A stretch of 64,000 bases of DNA from Chimonanthus salicifolius (GCA_013350335.1 CM023532.1:96320786-96384785), one strand, 5' to 3'; shown: positions 35,019 to 47,882, counted from the first letter of the stretch. The notes: generated from the sequence alone by a model not told the origin. Numbers and translations: made by a program.

Positions 35019-36720
35019 CTAGTTTGCCCTGTTCGTCCAACTTGACTAGTTTTTCCAGTTTGTTCACTTTGTTCTATTTGTCCAGTTTGACAAATTTGTC
35101 CACTATTTAATTCGTTCAATTTGTCCAGTTTGACCTGTTCGTCCACTTTTTCTATTTTGTCTACTTTGTTTAGTTTGTCCAAGTTTGTATATTTTGTCCT
35201 GTGTGTCCAGTTTATCTAATTTGTCCAGTTCGTCCTGCTTGTCCAGTTCATCCAATTCGTCCTACTCGTCCAGTTTGTCCAGTTAGTCCACTTTATCCAC
35301 TTTTTCCAGTTTGTCAATTTTCTATAATTCGTCAACTTTGTCATGTTTGTCCAGTTTTTCCAATTCGTCGAGTTTGTCCACTTTATCCAGTTCGTCCAGT
35401 TTGTCCACTTTGTTCAGTTTGTCCAGTTTCTCTAGTTTGTCAAAATTTTCTTGATGGTTCTATATGTCTAATTTGTCCAGTTTGGCCAGTTTTATCTATT
35501 TTGTCCAATTCGTCTAGTTTGTCCAGGTTGTCAAGTTTATCTACTTTGTCAAGTTAGTCGAATTTAACTAATCTGTGCACTTTTTACAGTAAGTCCAATT
35601 TGTTCAGTTTATGCAGTTTGTCTTGTTTGTTAACTTCTTTTACTTTACCCAATTTGTCCACTATGTCCAGTTTGGCCAATTCTTACAGTTTGTCCACATT
35701 GTCCTGTTCATCCAGTTTAACTAGTATTTCCAGTTTAGCAAGTTTGTTCAGTTGATCTAGATTGTCCTTTTCGTCCAGATTGTATAGTTTTTCCATTTTA
35801 TCCACTTTGTATAATTCGTCATCTTTGTCCTATTTTTCCAGTTTGACAAATTTGTCCACTTTTTCCAATTCGTTCAGTTTGTCCACTTCGACTTGTACGT
35901 CCAGTTTGTCTATTTTGTACAGTTTGTCCACTTTGTCCTGTTTGTCCACATTGACAAATTTGACCACTTTTTCCAATTCGTTCAGTTGGCCAACTTCGTC
36001 CAATTCGTACAGTTTGTCCACTTTTCTTCTTCGTACAGTTTAACTAGTTTTTCCAGTTTGTCCACTTTGTTCAGTCGGGCCAGTTTGTCCTGTTCGTCTA
36101 GTTTGAGTAGTTTTCCACTTTGTTCAATTGGTCCAGTTTGTCCTGTTCGTCCAACTTAACTAGTATTTCCAGTTTAGAAACTTTGTTCAGTTGGTCCAGT
36201 TTGTCCTGTTCATACAGAACGAGTAGTTTTTCCATTTTGTCCACTTTGAATAGTTCGTCAACTTTATCCCGTCTGTTCACTTTCACAAATTTGTCCACTT
36301 TTTCCAATTCATTCAGTTTGTCAACTTTGTCTTGTTCGTCCTGTTTGTCCAGTTTGTCCAGTTCGTCGAATTTGTCCAGTTTGTCCAGTTTATCTAATTT
36401 GTCCACTCTAGTTTGTCCACTTTGTTCAGTTAGTCCAGTTTGCCCTGTTCATCCAACTTGACTAGTTTTTCTAGTTTGTCCACTTTGTCCTATTTGTCCA
36501 GTTTGACAAATTTGTCCACTATTTCCAATTCATTCAATTTGTCCAGTTTGACCTATTCGTCCACTTTTTCTAATTAGTCTACTTTGTTCAGTTTGTTCAA
36601 GTTTGTATATTTTGTCGTGTGTGTCCAGTTTATCTAATTTGTACAGTTCGTCCAATTCGTCCTACTCGTCCAGTTTGTCCAGTTAGTCCACTTTATTCAC
36701 TTTTTCCAATTTGTCAATTT
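35019..36720 (+). repeat. Minisatellite array 3 (GTCCAGTTT orientation)
   Basis: 9-bp family with ordered variants shared with arrays 1 and 2 (for instance the CTTCTTTTACTTTACCC variant near 35634 and CTTTCTTCTTCGTACAG-like variants near 36020, 16825 and 5465). It joins ORF2 sequence on both sides: sense on the left, antisense on the right at about 36717-36721. Confidence 0.9.
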
Positions 36721-37174
36721 TCCGGGCATCAATATAATCCCAATAATTAAAGAACTCAGTCCAATTGTATAATTGGATTGATTTTGTCATGTACAAGGGA
36801 CCATCCCAATCTTCCACAGTAAGGATTTTGAGAATAGTGAACTTTGAGTAGATGATAATATCATTTGCATTCTTATTTTGGAAGATGGGAACACTTTTCG
36901 TCTGATGTAAAATATTGAGATACCAATCTCTGGTTTTCCTTTTATCAGGGGAATAATAATGAAGCCCTTTGCCAAAGAGAAAATAAACATTATCTTTAAC
37001 AGATCTTTCTTCCGTATGACAATCTGAAGTAACAAGAATTCTGTTATCGGTGTAAAGATATAATTCTGATTGACTTGGGTCTTTTGTTGGAGTAAAACCA
37101 TTTTGGCTTTCATCTTAATCTGCCAATTTCTCTTGCCCTTTTTTCTGCATGAACGAGGAAAAGCTACTTGCCAT
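36721..37174 (-). pseudogene. EPRV ORF2 copy 5, N-terminal third
   Basis: From the native ATG at 37174 leftwards to the Y-W-D-Y-I-D-A segment, where it is cut by minisatellite array 3. A TAA near 37117 (in the codon after D-E-S in the homologous copy at 43225) interrupts it. Nearly identical to 42833-43285. Confidence 0.75.
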
Positions 37175-40100
37175 TTTGTCGTCCCTGAAGAAATTCTCTA
37201 GTAAGAAAGTAAGGGAGAGAGTTAGAATTTTCATTAATAAATTCAATTTTAAATTCAAAAACTGATAAAATGGCTTGCCATCTAGCAAATATTTGCTTAG
37301 AGACAAGACTTTTGACATCTTTTTCTAGAATTTCTTTTGTTGCCTTAGCATCAACTCTGATCAGAAATTATTTGTTTAATAAGTCATGTTGGAATTTCGT
37401 CACACAAATAACTATGGCAAGAACTTCTTTTTTGATGGTTGAATATTTCTTTTGTGCTTCATTCCATAATCCAGAATTAAATCTTATTAATTCTTCTTTT
37501 GAGTCTTTTTGTTGTAAGAGGATTCCACCATATCCGACATCAGAGGCATCAGTTTGAACTATTTTAAAAGCTTCTGGGTCAGATAAACATCTATAAGGAA
37601 GATTTTTAACTATTTTTTTAATCTTTTTTACTACATTGTGTGGCGGATAGTCCACTCCTTAGGATTTTTCTTTAACCTTTCCTTGAGAAGTTTTCTATCT
37701 TTGGCCAAATCTTGATAGAAAAATCCAACATAATTTAGACATCCAAGAAATCTTTGTAGCATATTTTTATCCTTAATTTCATCTGGAAATTTATCAGCAA
37801 ATTGAATAACTCTATTAGTTGGAGTTATTTTTCTGTCTTGGATCTCAAATCCTAAGAACCTGATTTTAAGCTGAAAGAGATTCATTTTTCTTTTAGATAA
37901 AGCCAATCCATTTTCTTTTATGACTCTTTTAAAAATACCCAAATGTTTCCAATGTTATATCACAAATTCTGAGAAGATAAGAATATCATCAATGTAAACA
38001 AAGGCAAACTGGGTGTAAGGCGAGAAGATATTATTCATAATATTCTGAAATTCAGATGGAGCATTTTTTAATCCGAAAGGCATAACATTCCATTCATAAT
38101 GCCCCATTGGAACAGTGAATGCAGTTTTATATCTATCTTCTTCTTTTATCTAGATCTGCCAAAATCCTGATTTTAAATCAAATTTTGAGAATATTTTGGC
38201 ATTGTTTAATTTGTTTAGCAAATCCTGAGTATTAGGCAAAGGATACCTAATAGATTGAAGAACTTTGTTTAATGGTTTATAATTGATTACCAATCTTGGA
38301 ACTCCTCTTTCGATTTCAGCGGCCTTTTCAACATAAAATGTCGTACAGCTAAAAGGGGATTTGCTTTTTCTAATTATTCATTTCTTCAGAAGATCATTGA
38401 TTTCTTCTTTGCAAAGCTTTAAATGAGCAGCATCCATTTGGGATGGACGAGCTTTAGTAAGAATATCTTTTTCATTAAAATCTTTTGCATATGGTAATCC
38501 TAATATGTGTCTTTTTCTATCCCAAAAGGCTGATGGTAATTCAGAACCACATTCTTCTTCAATCTATTTGGTGAATTCTTCTAATTTTGTTTTAAATTCT
38601 TTTTTCTCTAATTCTTTTGTTATTTGAACAGATTTGATTTCATTTTTTAAACCTTTTACATAATCTTCTATGTTGGAAATGATTTGATTTATTCTTTGGA
38701 TTTTTGTTTCACAGGGGTCATCAATAAAGTCAAGATTTATATCTACCCCTTTAATTTTTGTAGAAATTCCCTTTGTGTTAACTGAGAAAGGTTGGATTAG
38801 AAGGATAAACGGGGATCCAAGAAGTACTTCATTAACAATATCTCCTAAAATAATGAAGGGTGTAGTAACACAAACTCCTTGGAAACAAACATGGACATTG
38901 GGAATTTTTCTTTCTATTGCCTTACTGGTACCATTTGCTGCTGTCACAAATTGCTTAGATTCATCTGTGACTTCAATTGGGACAACACCTAATCTGATAA
39001 CATTTAGATCAGCTCCAGTATCAACAATAGCATTGACTATTTTCTCAAAAAGATTTATCTTTATTTTAACTTGAATTCTCCATTATTGATAAATACATTT
39101 TGTTGGGATAACAGAAGTAGAGATTTTGCTAATTTCTCCTTTAATTCTTTGGACAAATTTTTCTTCATCATATTTTTCAATAGCACCATCATTTTCTAAC
39201 CAAGTTAACCTTTCATCAAGCTCATTTTGTTTTTTGGTTAACTCAATTCTTAATTCACGGAGTTCTCTCTTCTGATCATTTAATTCTCTTTGTAAGTCTG
39301 AGAGAGTTAAGGGTTTATTTATAGTATGAATTTTTTCTGCTCTATTCATAAGATCAATCATGGAATAGGTTGTGAACTTTGGATAATATGGTGCTTTATC
39401 ACCATTTGCATCTTCTTCAAAGGAAATTTTTGGTTGTGAACTTTCTCCTTCTTCTCCTCCCCCCAATTTTGAAATTTGATTTAAAAATTAAACTTTTTTC
39501 TCTAGATCGGGTATGTTATCAACCATTTCTAGAAGTAATTTTTGAGGGCTGTGAGGACACGGATATGGATACCAAGATCTTCATCAGATCATATCGACCA
39601 TTCTTCATCAGATTCTTCATCATCTGAATGACATGTACATGATTGGAATTGTTTGATGAACTGAATCTGGGGACTATTTTCTTCAATGTCAGTTGATGAA
39701 TCAGATTCATATTCTTCTTCTTCTTCTGAGGAACTTGAATCAGATTGTTCTTTTTCAGTATTTTCCTCTTCATTTTTGTTATTGATTTTTCTAAGTTTCT
39801 TTTTAGAGGAATTTTCTTTTTTTAAATCATTTATTTGAATAATGACCCTTTTTTCCCGCAAGTATAACAAGTTGGAACATTTTCTTTTATGTATTTCTTT
39901 TTGAAATATTTTCTATATTTTCTTTTGAATGGGATAAGTTCATCGGATTTTCTCTGTTTTTTATATCTTCCGGGTTTATACTTTCGTACCATTTTGTTTC
40001 TTCTATCCGGAGTAAATCTAGAACGCAAGGGTTTTCTTTTTTATTCAGGTGTTTGATCTAAATCAAACTGGAAACAAAAATCTCCTAATTCTTTATCTCC

Positions 40101-41699
40101 AGAATATTTTCTCATTTGTTCAGCTTGTTTATTTATCTTTAAATCAGTGCAAAGAGTCATACCAACTTTGTTAATTCTTTGTATAATTCCTCCGAACATC
40201 AGCATACTATAATTAATAGTACCATGCATTTCTTCTCTCGAGGAATTACGCACCTTTTCAGCAAATAGGGGTGGTAATCCTGAAATGAATCTTTCTTTCA
40301 AAATATCAGAATTGCAATCATTTAGTTGGTAAACTTTAGATAAAAATATATCTCTATACCAACGAAATTCTCCTAAATTTCTACATCTCAAGCAATGTAA
40401 TTGCTGTCTATTTTTCTCCTTAATTAGAGCAAATTCCTCCAGTGAATTCATTGAGGATGCATAGAAGCAAGACACTGACACAATCAGATTGAGTTTCCCA
40501 ATTATCAGGGATTTGACTAGTACCTGCTTCAAGCTTAATATTGAGGTCTACTAAGTTTCCTGTGTTTTTGTCTCTGTAAAGGATTCTTCCAAATTCATCC
40601 ATCTTTACAGCATTTTCTATTTCAAGTCTTTGGGCTCCAGTTAATCCATAATTCCACCATCCTCTTAATATTCCATTGAAAGAGGTGGTTATCATGAGAA
40701 AGATATTTCTTGGAGTATTTCCTATAACTCTTATTTGTTTTGGGCTTTGAGTTTCTTCTTCTTTGATTTTCCCTTTTCTAAAATATTCCATGAAACAGTC
40801 AAAGAAAGGTATATTTCTTTCTTCTTCCTCCATATGGAAATACCATAATTCTCTCATTTTATCATTTTCTTCTGTGTTAAACCTTTTAAAGAACCAATCT
40901 TTTAAATGATGATTTTTCAAATTTTCTTTAAGATATGGTTTATCAATTTCAAATTTTTTGACAAGGGTTTCTTCTGGCTTTTGAATACTAACCATTCTTA
41001 TGACTCCTTGGAGAAAATCACTCTCACTACGGTTGTAGGTTTTTTGTGATGAAGTTTTTTTATACACAAGGTGTTCGATTCCACTTTCTTTGTTTCTAAA
41101 AACCTTTTGATCCATTTCTTCTTTTTGACTACACCTTTGGTCATCATCTATTTCTTCTAATTTAAAACTTTTTCTTCCTTCCGTGTAACCGGCGAAACTT
41201 TTCCTAGCTTTTTTCATTTTTCTCCTAAAATTGATTTCAACATTACCATTTGGTAATTTGACTATACTTTGTAAATCATCTGTTATTTCATTTACTCTTG
41301 GAGTGACGTCTTCTATCTGCTAATTTCCAGGGAGAACAACTTCTTCCCAACTGATGACTTTTGGGATAAAGACATTATTGTTAAAGTTTGTTTCCATGAG
41401 AACTGTAGTTTTTTTTTTATCGACCTTATCTCTATAGGCTATCATGGGAAAGACAGAGATCATAGATTTGTAGAACACACGATAAACTATAGCAAAATGT
41501 TTACTTCTTGGACTCATCTTTAATCCTTTACTTTGGAATCCAATGGTTGCACAATTAAGAACATCATCATCATGAGCATCAATTGTGATATTAGGAAAAC
41601 AGTTAAAATAAACAGGTCCATAACAGAGGCTTGATTCAATCATAGCATAAAGAGAATTATCAAACTCATCATGTCTCTGATCTCTCACATAAGCACACA
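37164..41699 (-). pseudogene. EPRV ORF1 copy 4, MP to RNase H with internal deletion
   Basis: Reading right to left: movement protein from its G-L-N-V-type region (41699), linker, then at ~40719 a deletion that joins the R-V-I-G segment of the linker to the coat-protein N-T-P-R-N-I-F segment in frame. Next come the coat-protein core (40041-40700), zinc knuckle (~39860), acidic linker, protease with an intact D-T-G-A-D (~39020), RT with Y-I-D-D (~37990) and RNase H (~37540). Many stops and frameshifts, for example near 41322 (W to stop), 38578, 39087, 37960 and 37367. The last two are shared with copy 5 at 43275-44611. Confidence 0.85.
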
Positions 41700-41908
41700 C
41701 AGGCAAGATGAGATGCACTAAGGCTTCCTTTTGACTAGATTGGATGCCAACTTTGCTTCTTTGAATCTAGACAAGATATGGTTGTATATTTTCTTCTCAG
41801 CAATGAAGACAACCAACACCAACTTTTGACTTGATGGGTCACTTACCAACATCTAGCAACTACTTTTCTTCTCAGCAATATACCCCTACCAAAAAGAGAT
41901 GATTCCAC
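41700..41908 (-). promoter_or_regulatory. EPRV post-PBS region, truncated
   Basis: Non-coding sequence downstream of the PBS in the viral sense, containing two AGCAA-flanked TTTTCTTCTC motifs similar to 8650-8690 of copy 2. The TATA box and small ORFs are missing; movement-protein sequence starts directly at 41699, so a deletion of more than 1 kb of viral sequence is inferred. Confidence 0.5.
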
Positions 41909-41922
41909 TGGCTCTGATACCA
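41909..41922 (-). other. EPRV primer-binding site (tRNA-iMet), copy 3
   Basis: Reverse complement TGGTATCAGAGCCA, about 40 nt from the ORF2 stop as in the other two copies. Confidence 0.75.
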
Positions 41923-41964
41923 ACAAGGGACATAATCTACAATGACAGGAATCATCTCAAATAT

Positions 41965-43285
41965 TCAAATCTTCTTTTTCATTAATTCTTTTGCTTTAGC
42001 AGAATTTTTACAAAATAATTCAGCTAACCGTGATTCCTTTTCAGCTTCTTTTTCTTTTCCTTTGTCTTTTGCTGAAGAATACCAAAACTTTCCACCACGA
42101 AGATATTCAGAAACTGATCCGTCAGGATTAATATGAAAGTCAGGGTCCCACCGAGGATGGAGATTTTCAAGGGGCACAACTTCATCATCAAGATTTTCTT
42201 CTGGATCATGATTACTATCCCAATCATGATCACCAACCTTTTTCTTTGGGAGATATTCTTTTAAAATTTGTTTAATCTTTTCTTCAAAATTGATAGAGTC
42301 AACAGACATGTCCATTGGCTCAGGAGATTTTACTCGAGCAATTTCTTTGGCAATCTTTTTGGCCAAGAGATCAGTCATAACCATTTCATTCTCAAAAGGC
42401 TTTTATTCAGGAAGAGGAATTTCTTCTTTAACAGGAGGAGAGATTTGATTCAGGATTCTCTCATAAGTATCATTTTCAATTTTTGGCCACCATTTTTGGT
42501 AAAAAGTTTGGTACAAAGATGGAAGATTGAAAAAAAAAAAATTTTACTTCAAACTTCCACTGGAAAATGTATGGAATATGGAACTTTGCAAAGAAGTGAA
42601 GAACATTAAATGCTTCATAGGGAACTTTTTCTTCTACTTCACAGAACTTAATAAATAAATAACGAAAATTATCAGGAAAGATTTTCTGAGAAGCACCAAA
42701 ATATGACAACCAAGTGAAGAGAAACCAGGATGGGAAATTACGATGAATAGGAGTGACATCAGGGCTTTCTTCTTTGAATCTGACGAACCAGGAATGACTA
42801 TACTAGCAATTTTGCCACATCAAAGCAAATTTCCGGGCATCAATATAATCCCAATGATTAAAGAACTCAGTCGAATTGTATAATTGGACTGATTTTGTCA
42901 TGTACAAGGGACCATCCCAATCTTCCTCAGTAAGGATTTTGAGAATAGTGAACTTTGAGTAGATGATAATATCATTTGCATTCTTATTTTGGAAGATGGG
43001 GACACTTTTCGTCTGATGTAAAATATTGAGATACCAATCTCTGGTTTTCCTTTTATCAGGGGAATAATAATGAAGCCCTTTGCCAAAGAGAAAATAAACA
43101 TTATCTTTAACAGATCTTTCTTCCGTAAGACAATCTGAAGTAACAAGAATTCTGTTACCGGTGTAAAGATATAATTCTGATTGACTTGGGTCTTTTGTTG
43201 GAGTAAAACCATTTTGGCTTTCATCTTGATCTGCCAATTTCTCTTGCCCTTTTTTCTGCATGAACGAGGAAAAGCTACTTGCCAT
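41965..43285 (-). pseudogene. EPRV ORF2 copy 6, nearly full length
   Basis: Spans from the native ATG (43285) to the Lys-rich C-terminus and stop at 41965: about 440 codons, the full extent of ORF2. Damage: a stop near 42803-42805, a run of A/T (42530-42545) with a frameshift, and a TAA near 42405 where other copies have Glu. The last 139 codons (42384-41965) are open. A useful reference for the extent of the unknown protein: Ser-rich N-terminus, aromatic central domain, acidic region, basic tail. Confidence 0.8.
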
Positions 43286-44611
43286 TTTGTCGTCCTTGAA
43301 GAAATTCTCTAGTAAGAAAGTAAGGGAGAGAGTTAGAATTTTCATTAATAAATTCAATTTTAAATTCAAAAACTGATAAAATGGCTTGCCATCTAGCAAA
43401 TATTTGCTTAGAGACAAGATTTTTGACATCTTTTTCTAGAATTTCTTTTGCTGCCTTAGCATCAACTCTGATCAGAAATTATTTGTTTAATAAGTCATGT
43501 TGGAATTTCGTCACACAAATAATTATGGCAAGAACTTCTTTTTTGATGGTTGAATATTTCTTTTGTGCTTTATTCCATAATCCAGAATTAAATCTTATTA
43601 ATTCTTCTTTTGAGTCTTTTTGTTGTAAGAGGATTCCACCACATCCGACATCAGAGGCATCAGTTTGAACTATTTTAAAAGCTTCTGGGTCAGATAAACA
43701 TCTATAAGGAAGATTTTTAACTATTTTTTTAATCTTTTTTACTACATTGTGTGGCGGATAGTCCACTCCTTAGGATTTTTCTTTAACCTTTCCTTGAGAA
43801 GTTCTCTATCTTTGGCCAAATCTTGATAGAAAAATCCAACATAATTTAGACATCCAAGAAATCTTTGTAGCATATTTTTATCCTTAATTTCATCTGAAAA
43901 TTTATCAACAAATTGAATAACTCTATTAGTTGGAGTTATTTTTCTATCTTGGATCTCAAATCCTAAGAACCTGATTTTAAGCTGAAAGAGATTCATTTTT
44001 CTTTTAGATAAAGCCAATCCATTTTCTTTTATGACTCTTTTAAAAATACCCAAATGTTTCCAATGTTATATCACAAATTCTGAGAAGATAAGAATATCAT
44101 CAATGTAAACAAAGGCAAACTGGGTGTAAGGCGAGAAGATATTATTCATAATATTCTGAAATTCAGATGGAGCATTTTTTATTCCAAAAGTCATAACATT
44201 CCATTCATAATGCCCCATTGGAACAGTGAATGCAGTTTTATATCTATCTTCTTCTTTTATCTAGATCTGCCAAAATCCTGATTTTAAATCAAATTTTGAG
44301 AATATTTTGGCATTGTTTAATCTGTTTAGTAAATCCTGAGTATTAGGATACCTAATAGATTGAAGAACTTTGTTTAATGGTTTATAATTGATTACCAATC
44401 TTGGAACTCCTCTTTCGATTTCAGCGGCCTTTTCAACATAAAATGTCGTACAGCTAAAAAGGGATTTGCTTTTTCTAATTATTCATTTCTTCAGAAGATC
44501 ATTGATTTCTTCTTTGCAAAGCTTTAAATGAGCAGCATCCATTTGGGATGGACGAGCTTTAGTAAGAATATCTTTTTCATTAAAATCTTTTGCATATGGT
44601 AATCCTACTAT
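43275..44611 (-). pseudogene. EPRV ORF1 copy 5: RT and RNase H
   Basis: Minus-strand RT-RNase H, ending in the 11-nt overlap with ORF2 at 43275. Shares with 37164-38515 the same stop near 43478 (GAA to TAA), the same frameshift near 43742 and the same change near 44070, plus a private 6-bp loss near 44346. It is therefore a post-decay duplicate of that segment. It ends at 44611, where the sequence switches to the plus strand. Confidence 0.85.
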
Positions 44612-45102
44612 GTGTCTATCCATCACACCAATGCAGTAAAAAAGATTAAAGAAAGAGTTAAAAATCTTCCTCGTAGATGTCTATCTAACTCAGAAGCTTT
44701 TAAAATAGTTCAAATTGATGCTTCTGATATTGGATATGGTGGAATTCTCTTACAACAAAAAGACTCAAAAGAAGAATTAATAAGATTTAATTTTGGATTA
44801 TGGAATGAAGCACAAAAGAAATATTTAACCATCAAAAAGGAAGTTCTTGCCATAGTTATTTGTGTGACGAAATTCCAACATGAATTATTAAACAAAGAAT
44901 TTCTCATCAGAGTGGATGATAAAGCAGCAAAAGAAATTCTAGAAAAAGATGTCAAAAATCTTTTCTCTAAGCAAATATTTGCTAGATGGCAAGCCATTCT
45001 ATCAGTTTTTGAATTTAAAATTAAATTATTAATGGAAATTTTAACTCTCTCCCTGACTTTCTTACTAGAGAATTTCTTCAGGGATGACAAAATGGCAAGT
45101 AG
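44612..45102 (+). pseudogene. EPRV ORF1 RNase H tail, sense strand after inversion
   Basis: Starts at the S-I-H-H-T segment preceding RNase H and carries the D-A-S-D motif (~44720) in an open frame of 180 codons. A one-base loss near 45025 moves the end into another frame; the ancestral stop is at 45100-45102. Confidence 0.8.
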
Positions 45103-46411
45103 CTCTTCCCCACTCATGAAGAAAAAAGGCAAGAGAAATTGGCAGATCAAGTAGAAAGCCAAAAGGGTTTTACTCCAACAAAAGACCCAAGTCAATCAGA
45201 ATTATATCTTTACACTGGTAACAGAATTCTTGTTACTTCAGATTGTCTTATGGAAGAAAGATCTGTTGAAGATAATGTTTATTTTCTCTTTGGCAAGGGG
45301 CTTCATTATTATTCCCCTAATAAAAGGAAAATCAGAGATTGGTATCTCAATATTTTACATCAAACGAAAAGTGTCCCCATCTTCCACAATAAGAATGCAA
45401 ATGGTATCATCACTTACTCAAAGTTCACTATTCTCAAAATCCTTACTGAGGAAGATTGGGATGGTCCCTTATACATGACAAAATCAGTCCAATTATACAA
45501 TTTGACTGAGTTCTTTAATTATTGGGATTATATTGATGCTTGGAAACTTGCTTTGATGTGGCAAAATCGCCAGTATAATCATTCCTGGTTCATCAGATTT
45601 AAAGAAGAGAGCCCTGATGTCACTCCTATTCATCGTAATTTCCCATCCTGGTTTCTCTTCACTTGGTGGTCATATTTTGGTGCTTCTCAGAAAATCCTTC
45701 CTGATAATTTTCATTATTTGTTTATTAAAGTTCTCTCAAATTGAAGAAAAGGTTCCATGTGAAGCCATCAATATGCTTCGCTTCTTTGCTAAATTTCATA
45801 TCCCTTATATTTTCCAATGGAAGTTTGAAGTAAAAAAGGACTTATATGGTTTACCATATCTTTATCAGACTTTTTACCAAAAGTGGTGGCCTAAGATTGA
45901 AAATGATACTTATGAGAGAATTCTAAATCAAATCTCTCCTCCTTTTAAAGAAGAAATTCCTCTTCCTGAAGAAAAGCCTTTTGAGAATGAAATGGTCATG
46001 GCTGATCTCTTGGCCAAAAAGATTGCCAAAGAAATTGCTCGAGAAAAATCTCCTGAGCCAATGGACATGTCTGTTGACTCCGTCAATTTTGAAGAAAAGA
46101 TTAAACAAATTTTAGAAGAGTATCTCCCAAAGAAAAAAGTTGGTGATCATGATTGGGATAGTAATCATGATCCAGAAGAAAATCTTGATGATGAAGTTGT
46201 GCCCCTTGAAGATCTCCATCCTCGATGGGACCCTGACTCTCATGTTAATCCCGATGGCTCAGTTACAGATTATCTTCGTGGTAGAAAGTTTTGGTATTCT
46301 TCAGCAAAAGACAAAGGAAAAGAAAAAGATGCCGAAAAGGAATCTCGGTTAGCTGAATTATTTTGTAAAAATTCTGCTAAAGCAAAAGAATTAATGAATA
46401 AGAAGCTTTGA
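45092..46411 (+). pseudogene. EPRV ORF2 copy 7, full length with two frameshifts
   Basis: Native ATG at 45092 and native stop at 46411, about 440 codons. One-base loss near 45120 and one-base gain near 45729 split it into three frames (45092-45154, 45139-45744, 45617-46411). It has no in-frame nonsense codon otherwise, making it one of the least decayed ORF2 copies. The same unknown protein as at 3985-5177 and 41965-43285. Confidence 0.8.
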
Positions 46412-46571
46412 AATTTGAGATGATTATAGATCCTGCTGTTGTTTAACTTCTGTGCCTCGTTTATCTTCTTAAGAGTGTGGTCGCGTTGTAAGTCCCGCTT
46501 CAGGCCGAGATCAGGCATCAAGGGCTGTAAATCGTTGACAGAACTCTTCTTGTTTCTTACGAGCTACAAAG
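46412..46571 (+). other. Shortened EPRV spacer between ORF2 and ORF1
   Basis: Only 160 nt separate the ORF2 stop from the next ORF1 ATG. The first ~25 nt match the start of the normal post-ORF2 sequence and the last ~130 nt match the ORF1 leader. PBS, TATA box, intron and small ORFs A/B are missing, so this join is an internal deletion of roughly 1.2 kb. Confidence 0.7.
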
Positions 46572-47882
46572 ATGGAAAATTCTAAGGGAAAAACAATTTT
46601 TTTTAAGAATTGGTTTAAATCATTTCAGTATCCTTCTAATAGATCTAATTCGTCTTCTTCATCTTACCAGTCTGCTTTAACTAGTTTTACCCGTAATAGC
46701 TTAGAAAAAGAAAATTCAGAAAAAACAAAAAATTCAGAAGAAATGATATATGAAAATTTTGACCAAGCAATATCCAACTGGAAGTTGCCAGCCTTGCCTG
46801 TAATAGAAATATATAGTAATGGCACATTTGAAGAACAAACTGATTACCACATAAAAACTGTTGAAAAAACTGTTTCTCTCTCTGGAGGAAGACAGACAAT
46901 TAAAGTTCTTGATAAAAGAATTATTGAACAAATCAGAACCAAATACAACTACTTGCACATAGGATTAATTCAGGTAGGAATCAAACCACTGTTTCGATTA
47001 GGATTAAATGTTTCAGTGTGTGCTTATGTGCGAGATCAGAGACATGATGAGTTTGATGATTCTCTTTATGCTATGATCGAATCAAGTCTCTGTCATGGAC
47101 CTGTTTATTTTGACTGCTTTCCTAATATCACAATTGATGCTCATGATGATGATGTTCTCGAATGTGCAACCATTGGATTTCAAAGTAAATGATTAAAGAT
47201 GAGTCCAAGAAGTAAACCTTTTGCTATAGTTTATCGTGTGTTCTACAAATCTATGATCTCTGTCTTTCCCATGATAGCCTATAGAGATAAGGTTGATAAA
47301 GAAAAAACTACAGTTCTCATGGAAACAGACTTTAACAATAATGTGTTTATTCCAAAAGTCATCAGTTGGGAAGAAGTTGTTCTCCCAGGAAATTGGCAAA
47401 TAGAAGATGTCACCCCAAGAGTAAATGAAATAACAGATGATTTACAAAGTATAGTCAAATTACCAAATGGAAATGTTGAAATCAATTTTAGGAGAAAAAT
47501 GGAAAAAGCTAGGAGAAGTTTTGCCGGTTATACGGAAGGAAGAAAAAGTTTTAAATTAGAAGAAATAGATGATGACCAAAGGAGTAGTGAAAAGGAAGAA
47601 ATGGATCAAAAGATTTTTAGAAACAAAGAAAGTGGAATCGAACACCCTGTGTATAAAAGAACTTCATCACAAAAACCTATAATCCTAGTGAGAGTGATTT
47701 TCTCCAAGGAGCCATAAGAATGATTAGCATTCAAAAGCCAGAAGAAATGCCTGTTAAAAAATTTGAAATTGATAAACCATATCTTAGAGAAAATTTGAAA
47801 AATCATCCTTTAAAAGATTGGTTCTTTAAAAGGTTTAACAGAGAAGAAAAAGATAAAATGAGAGAATTATGGTATTTCCAAA
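46572..47882 (+). pseudogene. EPRV ORF1 copy 6: movement protein
   Basis: Native ATG at 46572. Open for 206 codons to a TGA (47190-47192) where Gly is normal; continues in the same frame from 47199 to a frameshift near 47677, then 47720-47882. The movement-protein domain is otherwise complete. It ends at a foldback junction with antisense ORF1 at ~47882. The same TGA is found at ~50067, so the fragment at 49676-50222 derives from this copy or a shared parent. Confidence 0.85.
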
